Origin: Hathewaya limosa
GTDB taxonomy: Bacteria > Bacillota > Clostridia > Clostridiales > Clostridiaceae
NCBI RefSeq assembly: GCF_030815255.1
Contig: NZ_JAUSWN010000003.1
Location: forward strand, 62,001-126,000
Length of the DNA: 64,000 bases
Direction of reading: 5' to 3'
Numbering within the stretch: position 1 is the stretch's first letter; each line of letters begins with the position of its first letter. Made by a program: the position numbers and the translations under genes. The notes beneath the pieces were generated by a model, which saw only the letters and a program-made list of their open reading frames with translations, was not told the origin of the DNA and made no database searches. Below, one piece after another: positions 54,967 through 61,317 of the stretch.

Positions 54967-55919
54967 AATAATTTACGATATTCCAAGGGTGATTTTCCCA
55001 TAACTTGATGAAAAGCCGATGAAAACTTACTTGGGCTGTCATATCCTACAAGACCCGCTATTTCAGCAACCTTTAAATTTTTACGAGTTTTTAAAAGAGT
55101 TGCCGCATAATTCATTCTATATTGCCGCATATAAGTGAAAATTGGTTTTCCAAAAATACCCTTAAAACAATCTTTTAAAGGTGTTTGAGCAATATCAAAT
55201 TGTTCTGATAGTTCCTCAATTGTATAGTATTTAGTTAAATCTGAAATCATAAGTTCTTGTATTGCTTTAACTTTTTCTACCTTATTACAATAGAAATAAG
55301 GACGTTCTTCTTTATGTTTACTAATCTCTAATGCTTCTAAAAACAATAATAATTCTAAAACCTTAATTCTAAAATAGTCTTTCTTAATTTTAGATGGTAC
55401 ATTATAAAGTTCAGAGAAAATATGTTCAATAACTGGATCACCTTTTATAACAAAAGGAGTAGTGTCAGTACAATATTTTTTAATAAGATCATTAAGTTTT
55501 ACAGGGAATGCTCTCATTTCTAAGGGGAGAGTTTTTTCTGCAATATCACACTCAAATGCAATTGTTAAACCATGATAATGACTTAAAGGAAAAGAGAAAT
55601 ACCCATTATGATTAATTCGTTGATCAATTTTTAGGTCACCAGTTTCTAAATAACTGTATACACCTTTTTTAACTTTTCTTTCGATACGTCCTTCCCTGCA
55701 ATGATCAATACAGAATAGTTTAGTATTACTTTGAAAACCGGAAAAACATTCATTCATATGAAAATCATTATACATTAGATAAACTCCTGGAAATACAAGG
55801 TACATGGTCATAATGCCCTCTCCAGATTTATTTTTAAGATGCATAACTTTACAATCTTCAGTTCGTATAATTTCACAAACATTGGAATTAAAATCATTTC
55901 TTTCAAATATACCATTCAT
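54960..55919 (-). CDS. Cassette B: AraC family regulator
   Basis: 319 residues. The sensor domain has VFPGVYLMYNDFHMNECFSGF, split as VFPGVYLMYNDF and HMNECFSGF, and FCIDHCREGRIE. The DNA-binding part has LKDCFKGIFGKPIFTYMRQY and VAEIAGLVGYDSPSKFSSAFH. It sits between the fused ECF ATPase (5 bases away) and the ABC pair, unlike cassette A, where araC precedes the S gene. Likely activates cassette B and perhaps cassette A. Confidence 0.9.
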   Translation of the reverse strand: MNGIFERNDFNSNVCEIIRTEDCKVMHLKNKSGEGIMTMYLVFPGVYLMYNDFHMNECFSGFQSNTKLFCIDHCREGRIERKVKKGVYSYLETGDLKIDQRINHNGYFSFPLSHYHGLTIAFECDIAEKTLPLEMRAFPVKLNDLIKKYCTDTTPFVIKGDPVIEHIFSELYNVPSKIKKDYFRIKVLELLLFLEALEISKHKEERPYFYCNKVEKVKAIQELMISDLTKYYTIEELSEQFDIAQTPLKDCFKGIFGKPIFTYMRQYRMNYAATLLKTRKNLKVAEIAGLVGYDSPSKFSSAFHQVMGKSPLEYRKLFV

Positions 55920-55923
55920 TTTA

Positions 55924-57327
55924 TTAACTCCTCTTAGTTTTAAATTTCTCCATATTTAAAAGTGCATCACAAGTAATATTTAAAAATTCTACGTCATGAG
56001 AAATAATAAGTATAATTTTATTATCTTTTGCAAGGCTACGTATCATTCTATGTACCTCCATCATTCGTTTAAAATCTAGTCCACTTGTTGGCTCATCGAA
56101 TATTAGTATCTCTTTATCAGAAAGATAAGATGTAGCAATAGCTAATCTTTGTTTTTGCCCTCCTGAAAGAGAAATAGGATGACATTCCTTATAAAGGAAT
56201 AAATCAAAATCCTTTAAAACTTTCGTAATTTCCTGATTAGATTTATTTGTTTTGGAAGATTCACATTCATTCCAAACACTATCTGTAAATAATTGATGAT
56301 TAACATCCTGCATGACTAAAAATGAACGTTTATTTCTTTCTTTTTTAGTCAATCTTTTCCCATGAAGCATTACTTGTCCTCTTTTTTCTTTAACTAAACC
56401 ACAGAGACATCTTACTAGTGTTGTTTTACCACTTCCATTATAACCAACAATACCTAAAATTTGTCCACGCTTTACTGAAAAATTAACATTTTCAAAAACA
56501 ATATTTCGTCCATAGGTACATGTAAGATTTTTAATGGATAATCCATTATCTGAAGACGTATCCTTTAAATAAGGTAAATTTAATGGAGGAAGGCAAAAAG
56601 AGCGTAAGCCCAATTTTATTCTTTTATCTTCCGAAAGTTTTTGAAATTCTTCTTGACTTAAGCTTTTATAAATCTTTCCTTTTGAAAGTATAATAGCTCT
56701 ATCAATTAGATCCATCAAAAAATAAAGACGGTGTTCTGCAATAACAACCGTCTTTCCCTCTGCTTTTATCTTCATAATTTGCTTACGAAGTTGCTGTATT
56801 GCTTTAGAATCTAAATTAGCTGTTGGTTCGTCTAAAATAAAAACTTTAGGATTCATTGCATAAACGGAAGCAAAAGCTAATAGTTGTTTTTCTCCACCCG
56901 ACATAGAAAAAATATTACGATTCATTAGATGATTTATATCTAAATTATAAACTGTTTGTTCCATTCTTTCCCGTATTTTTTCTGGTTTAACACCTAAATT
57001 TTCTAAACCAAACACGATCTCACTATTAGAATCTAAATGAAAAAATTGTGATTTGGGATTTTGAAAAACAGAACCAATTGATTCAGCTAATTTATGCATT
57101 TCAGTTTCTGGAACACTTAAATTATTTACAAAGACTTGACCATTTAGATTTCCTTCCTCTTCAAAATGTGGAATTAACCCATTAATAAGTTTAGTTAATG
57201 TTGTTTTTCCACATCCACTTTCTCCACAAATAAGAATTACTTCTCCTTCTTTTATATGAAGATTAATATTAGATAGTATATTTTTTTGGTGCTTATATTG
57301 AAATGTTACATTATTCATACAAATCAA
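55924..57327 (-). CDS. Cassette B: fused ECF ATPase (EcfA1A2)
   Basis: 467 residues. A TTG start fits best, 7 bases after AGGAGG; the ATG three codons on is too far. Domain 1 has CGESGCGKTT, MSGGEKQLLAFAS and FILDEPTANLD. Domain 2 has VGYNGSGKTT, LSGGQKQRLAIA and IFDEPTSGLD. It is the second ATPase of its type in the island and the paralogue of the cassette A gene. Confidence 0.9.
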   Translation of the reverse strand: MICMNNVTFQYKHQKNILSNINLHIKEGEVILICGESGCGKTTLTKLINGLIPHFEEEGNLNGQVFVNNLSVPETEMHKLAESIGSVFQNPKSQFFHLDSNSEIVFGLENLGVKPEKIRERMEQTVYNLDINHLMNRNIFSMSGGEKQLLAFASVYAMNPKVFILDEPTANLDSKAIQQLRKQIMKIKAEGKTVVIAEHRLYFLMDLIDRAIILSKGKIYKSLSQEEFQKLSEDKRIKLGLRSFCLPPLNLPYLKDTSSDNGLSIKNLTCTYGRNIVFENVNFSVKRGQILGIVGYNGSGKTTLVRCLCGLVKEKRGQVMLHGKRLTKKERNKRSFLVMQDVNHQLFTDSVWNECESSKTNKSNQEITKVLKDFDLFLYKECHPISLSGGQKQRLAIATSYLSDKEILIFDEPTSGLDFKRMMEVHRMIRSLAKDNKIILIISHDVEFLNITCDALLNMEKFKTKRS

Positions 57328-57338
57328 GATATTACCTC

Positions 57339-58019
57339 CTATCGATACTTAAAGGAAAAGAAACAGAATATTATAGAGATAATCAACACAAGTATATCAG
57401 AAATATTCCACTTCAAATCAATAATTGTTGTTTTAGGTTTAGAATTTTCAATTCCACGAGCCACAGCTGCTGCTGAAAGTTCTTCTGCTGTAGTTGTGGC
57501 ACATAGTATCATTGGAACAAGATATCCTTCTATTTTATACATTCCACGAAAATTTCTAAATTTCATAGCATCTTTAATATAATGTAATTCTTCTTTTATG
57601 GCAGGAAAATATCTTAATGTAACAGACAAAGCAATAATTAAGCTCTTAGGAAAATGCCATAATTCTAATACTGCCATTATTTCTCGAATTGATGTCTTCT
57701 TAGTAATTAATACCCCAATAATTAAGCATGGAAAAATCTTTCGAGCATATGATACTAAAATAATAAAACTACTTCCGATTACATTAGGTCCATGTGGAAG
57801 GATATAAAGTTGTAAAGCTAGACAAACACAGAACATAGTAAGTAATTTAAAAGCTTGTCTTCCACATCCACATAAAGTAATTAGAAATAAAAGGAATACT
57901 ATCCATGCTATTTCAATATATAGAGAACGTTGAGCAAAAGCAATAATATTAGCCAAGACAAGAAGTATTAACTTTGTCCTTGGATCCAGAGGTAATATAG
58001 ATTTACTTTCTGCATACAT
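57339..58019 (-). CDS. Cassette B: ECF transmembrane coupling protein EcfT
   Basis: 226 residues, membrane protein. LPLDPRTKLILLVLANI, DAMKFRNFRG and AAVARGIENSKPK (A-R-G motif) mark EcfT. It overlaps the S component stop by one base (TAATG). Confidence 0.9.
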   Translation of the reverse strand: MYAESKSILPLDPRTKLILLVLANIIAFAQRSLYIEIAWIVFLLFLITLCGCGRQAFKLLTMFCVCLALQLYILPHGPNVIGSSFIILVSYARKIFPCLIIGVLITKKTSIREIMAVLELWHFPKSLIIALSVTLRYFPAIKEELHYIKDAMKFRNFRGMYKIEGYLVPMILCATTTAEELSAAAVARGIENSKPKTTIIDLKWNISDILVLIISIIFCFFSFKYR

Positions 58020-58624
58020 TATATGATTCCAGCTTTTTCAAAATGTTTTTTAAATAATGGTTTTACAATTGCTACTCCAATAAAAGAACAGATAAAAGGT
58101 GCAATTACCATTAAGATTAAAATTATAGGAGAGGTCAATTCTTCTAATTGAGAAATATAAGTTGCGGGCATTCCTAGTTCTGCGATCTGTGCTAAAAACT
58201 TATCTTTAAATAACCATATTGGAAGAGGAGATCCTATCATCCCCATAGAGTAAAAGGCATAGACTAAAATATTTCCTTTAATATCATTATATCCTGTTTT
58301 ATAACGAAACAATTCTGCTAGAAAACAACTTATTGCAAAAGTAATTAAAATTACCATAGTAAACTGACCAGTAGCCAAATATATAAGGGAGGTTATACTT
58401 CCCATTAAAAGTACTGCTCCAAATTTTTGTACCTTTGCCGTCATAATTAGAAATGGTGCTGCTGCAAATATAGCTATAATTGCTGGCATGAAAATCCATA
58501 GAATAGGATGAAATCCACCTAATAACATAACAGCAAAATTAATAACAAAATAAATAGCTGAGAAAATTCCCATAGTAATAAAGTCTTTTCCTCTCATTTT
58601 TTTACTTGATTCCCTGTTTAACAT
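58019..58624 (-). CDS. Cassette B: ECF substrate-binding (S) component, MptD family
   Basis: 201 residues with about six membrane segments: DFITMGIFSAIYFVINFAVM, HPILWIFMPAIIAIFAAAPF, GSPLPIWLF. The basic end is KPLFKKHFEKAGII. It matches the cassette A S component in layout and many motifs (ILWIFMPAI / VLWMLYPAI; GSPLPxWLF). First gene of the cassette B operon, with AAGGGGG before the ATG. Confidence 0.85.
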   Translation of the reverse strand: MLNRESSKKMRGKDFITMGIFSAIYFVINFAVMLLGGFHPILWIFMPAIIAIFAAAPFLIMTAKVQKFGAVLLMGSITSLIYLATGQFTMVILITFAISCFLAELFRYKTGYNDIKGNILVYAFYSMGMIGSPLPIWLFKDKFLAQIAELGMPATYISQLEELTSPIILILMVIAPFICSFIGVAIVKPLFKKHFEKAGII

Positions 58625-58706
58625 TTATTTTCCCCCTTAATATGAAAATACAAAATATATTTACTCAGTATTCTTTTAAGCTCCTCCTATAAAAGATTAT
58701 ACCTAA

Positions 58707-58767
58707 ATGATAATTGAACTCAATTAAAAAAACAGCTCCAAAGAGACTTTTATGTTCCAATTAGATA
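58707..58767 (-). promoter_or_regulatory. AraC-type operator and promoter, cassette B ECF operon
   Basis: On the - strand, TATCTAATTGGAA (58755-58767) and AGTCTCTTTGGAG (58736-58748) repeat with 19-base period. TATCAT (58707-58712) lies 23 bases later, the same geometry as in cassette A. A second candidate -10, TATAAT (58696-58701), is 11 bases further, about one helical turn. The half-sites match the consensus less well than in cassette A. Confidence 0.65.
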
Positions 58768-58800
58768 TTTTTTTAATAAATACTTATATTTATAGGCAAT

Positions 58801-58848
58801 AAAAAACCTAATTTACATAACTTAATTAATAAGTTTTGCAAATTAGGC
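58801..58848 (-). terminator. Terminator upstream of cassette B
   Basis: CCTAATTT and AAATTAGG, with inner AACTTA-AT-TAATAAGTT pairing, form a long stem. On the - strand TTTTTTATT follows. It ends transcription coming from the hypothetical gene on the right. Confidence 0.85.
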
Positions 58849-59072
58849 TTAGATGTATTAATTCCAAAATATATCTTTATCGTAACTCTATTTTTTAGTC
58901 TAAGCTTCCATTAAATTTCTAATAAAATCAGCTGTTGATAAGACTTGTTTAATATTTTCTTCTGTTTTCATATTTAATTTTGCATATTCCATTATTTCTC
59001 TAATGCTAGTTAATGAATTCTTAAATATTAGAAGAATATTAAATTATATCAAAAGATATCTATTACGATACC

Positions 59073-59708
59073 TTATAATGACATCTTAATACCCTGTTCA
59101 CCATTTAGTTTCATAAGATCTGTTAGCATCATCATTACCTTATCGTTGTTCATAAGATTTCTAACTTTATCATTTGATTGTAAACTTGCATCATCATTGA
59201 ATTGAATTTTATTATTTTTATCAAAACTTAATTTAACAGAACTATGATTTTTTGATTTAGATTTATGTTTTTCTCTTTCTTTATCAGCTTCATCTAAAAT
59301 TTCAAGAAGTCCTCTTCTAAGTCTTCTACGAAGTTCTTTTTCTTCTTCACTAAGTGGACATTCAAAACGTTGTCCATTAACAACAATCCATCTTTTTTCA
59401 TCATCAATACCTAATTCTTCCCAACGACATTGAGGATTATTAGAAGAGTAGTTCATTATTTGATCAAAAGAACCTCTATCAACATATAAAGTTGTATGGG
59501 CTGCAGTTCCTTTATCTATGGTTATTCCTCCAACACCATTTGTTCTTGAAAAGTTTTTTCTTGCTATAGAAATATCTAGTGAATCTTTAAATTCTAAAGA
59601 TCTAGCTCTATTGTTTTTTGATGAATTTGTACCATTAATTTTAGAATTATTCACTGAGAAATTATTTAAATATTCGTCATAAGTTCCTCTGATACTATTA
59701 ATATTCAT
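59073..59708 (-). CDS. Hypothetical protein with conserved-looking WIVVNGQRFECPLSEEE core
   Basis: 211 residues, soluble, with AGAAGGTG before the ATG. An Asn/Ser-rich N-terminus (MNINSIRGTYDEYLNNFSVN) is followed by a compact central part (WEELGIDDEKRWIVVNGQRF) and a charged helix (EEEKELRRRLRRGLLEILDE). The C-terminal tail has SNDKVRNLMNNDKVMMMLTD. Not assigned to a family. No signal peptide or membrane segment. It is alone, between acetyltransferase and transport genes. Confidence 0.7.
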   Translation of the reverse strand: MNINSIRGTYDEYLNNFSVNNSKINGTNSSKNNRARSLEFKDSLDISIARKNFSRTNGVGGITIDKGTAAHTTLYVDRGSFDQIMNYSSNNPQCRWEELGIDDEKRWIVVNGQRFECPLSEEEKELRRRLRRGLLEILDEADKEREKHKSKSKNHSSVKLSFDKNNKIQFNDDASLQSNDKVRNLMNNDKVMMMLTDLMKLNGEQGIKMSL

Positions 59709-59836
59709 ATAAACACCTTCTCTCTTTTAATTGATAATATTATCCTCGTTTAAAATTGTTTTTTACTTTAGTTTTTTGTAATAAAAATTCTATATAACTA
59801 AGTGTATATTTAGTTATATCCTTCTTACTAGAAAAT

Positions 59837-60412
59837 CTATATCTTGTTAAATTTAGTTACATTAAGTTTAAATGTTATTCCGTCATATAAAGTACCCCTA
59901 ACAAATCTCTCATTTAAGATACGATTACATTCTTCAAAGCCTATTTTCGTAGCAAGTCCTATTAATCTTAAATTTCCTGACCATGTTTGTGTATAAATAT
60001 CTTTAATATCATTTGATATTAAGTAGTCTATAAGTAATTCCCATCCAGCTGTTGCGTAACCCTTTCTTCTTACATTTACTTCTGGAATATCAATTCCAAT
60101 AGCATAATTTCCTTTACTAGTTGTATATTTAAAGTCAGAATTTATTTTATATATGTTACACCATCCTATGTGTGTTTCGTATTCATCTTTTATACATATT
60201 TGAAATTTATGGCGTATAGAAACATCATCTTTTTTATTACTTAAAAGGTAAAGCATTTTCTCTTTATATTCTTCGCTATTAAATTCATTATTATTTTCCC
60301 ATGGTGCATCCCATAACTGCCATTCTGTTTCTATGGTTTCCCACCTAATTATATCTTCAATATCTTCTTTAATGAAATCTCTTAATATAACTTTATCATT
60401 TTCTAATCTCAT
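59837..60412 (-). CDS. GNAT family N-acetyltransferase
   Basis: 191 residues. The RimJ/RimL-type layout starts KVILRDFIKEDIEDIIRWE. The acetyl-CoA-binding region is RRKGYATAGWELLIDYLIS, followed by IYTQTWSGNLRLIGLATKIGFEE. It transfers an acetyl group to an amine; the target is unknown. The sequence is AT-rich like its surroundings. Confidence 0.85.
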   Translation of the reverse strand: MRLENDKVILRDFIKEDIEDIIRWETIETEWQLWDAPWENNNEFNSEEYKEKMLYLLSNKKDDVSIRHKFQICIKDEYETHIGWCNIYKINSDFKYTTSKGNYAIGIDIPEVNVRRKGYATAGWELLIDYLISNDIKDIYTQTWSGNLRLIGLATKIGFEECNRILNERFVRGTLYDGITFKLNVTKFNKI

Positions 60413-60694
60413 AATTCTGTTACCAAAACATTATAAAGCTCTATAAAGTCTGTTTAATTCTCTTTTAAACATATTTGATTTTTCCGAAACTATTTTGCTT
60501 TATATAGTACTCCAAGAACGTAATATAATATTGTTAGTATTTTTGTATTGGCAACAGTTTTCACCTCCTTTTAATTTTAATCTCCAATTACTTTTCAATT
60601 AACTTCTGCTGTAATAAATAAGATAATTTCTTTTCTCAAAGCATTTTAAATAAAATTTAATACTTAATATAAGGATGTTTATCTAATGTCACCA
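60413..60694 (-). other. Decayed non-coding stretch between acetyltransferase and pseudogene
   Basis: No intact gene. An AAAAGGAGG ribosome site on the - strand (near 60565) precedes a 24-codon hydrophobic frame containing ILTILYYVLGVLYKAK that ends early. This looks like the 5' end of a lost small membrane gene. The rest is AT-rich. Confidence 0.35.
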
Positions 60695-61126
60695 TTATAT
60701 ACATAATCTATTTCTAATTATATCATCATTACCTATAATATAAGACACAAGTTTGCTAATTTTCTCATAATCCTTGTCTTTCCATCTTGCATCAGCTTGA
60801 TTATAATAAACTACTTCTGTAGAACTATCTTTGAAGGATATCCCTGAAAAGTCCAAACCACTACTTTCTAAATAACTGGTATCATTTGGATTTATCAGTT
60901 GTTAATATCTATATTAGCTTCTAATATTTTTTACTTGATTCAACTCATTTCCAAGAAAAATACCACTTAACATTTCAATAGGATTAGTGAGGATATAAAC
61001 TATAAAAGCTAAAATTAAAAGCATCGAAATAATCGGTGCCAGTGAAATAAAAATTATTCTGTTTCTAGTTTCATCATCTTTTGAAGCTTGGATTGCTATT
61101 TTAGCAATAAGTGGCTCTAATGCCAT
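60695..61126 (-). pseudogene. Decayed membrane-anchored cell-wall peptidase of a conjugative-element type
   Basis: The first 70 codons (ATG after AAGGAGG) encode MALEPLIAKIAIQASKD and one membrane segment (IIFISLAPIISMLLILAFIV). After a TAA the same frame continues with a second TAA four codons later. It then stays open for about 68 codons, with SGLDFSGISFKDSS and EVVYYNQADARWKDKDY. The latter resembles the start of C39/C40-type or lysozyme-linked peptidase domains in integrative elements. The catalytic part is missing. A gene with two in-frame stops and a large deletion; family from memory. Confidence 0.6.
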
Positions 61127-61233
61127 GGTATCGTGCCTCCTTATTTTATTTTTGGGTAAAAAAATAGCATCTGATTTTTTAGATAGACACTATTATATAA
61201 TATGGATAATGAAAATTCTTATGGAGGCAACGC

Positions 61234-61317
61234 ATGATCTTTAAAGCCAACCATATTCTATTCCCTATTTTAGTAAATATTCATTTTATTTTCAATATAA
61301 TTTACCTATTGAACTAA
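61234..61317 (+). CDS. Possible 27-residue hydrophobic peptide
   Basis: TTATGGAGG lies 6 bases before ATG; the product starts MIFKANHILFPILVNIHF and is very hydrophobic. A TATATAAT lies about 40 bases upstream. It overlaps the end of the ATPase gene on the other strand by 26 bases. It may be chance; small hydrophobic toxins have this size. Confidence 0.25.
   Translation: MIFKANHILFPILVNIHFIFNIIYLLN

Larger units (their letters stand above)
58625..59072 (-). other. Intergenic region with cassette B promoter, terminator and a coding-like remnant
   Basis: From the left it contains the cassette B promoter/operator (58707-58767) and a terminator (58801-58848). A coding-like fragment on the - strand follows (stop at 58900-58902), reading MEYAKLNMKTEENIKQVL and ending FIRNLMEA. 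Its frame stays open upstream to about 59040. The fragment has a weak ribosome site (ATG 58990-58992) and may be a 30-residue gene or the tail of a lost gene. Confidence 0.45.

Noticed and set aside
43733..58624. Drug exporters as the function of the ABC pairs
   Set aside because: The fold alone would allow export, but repeated linkage to ECF importers and AraC regulators favours uptake. Left open, not excluded.
58696..58701. TATAAT as the main -10 of the cassette B ECF operon
   Set aside because: It lies 34 rather than 23 bases from the operator; TATCAT at 58707-58712 keeps the shared spacing. Both remain possible.
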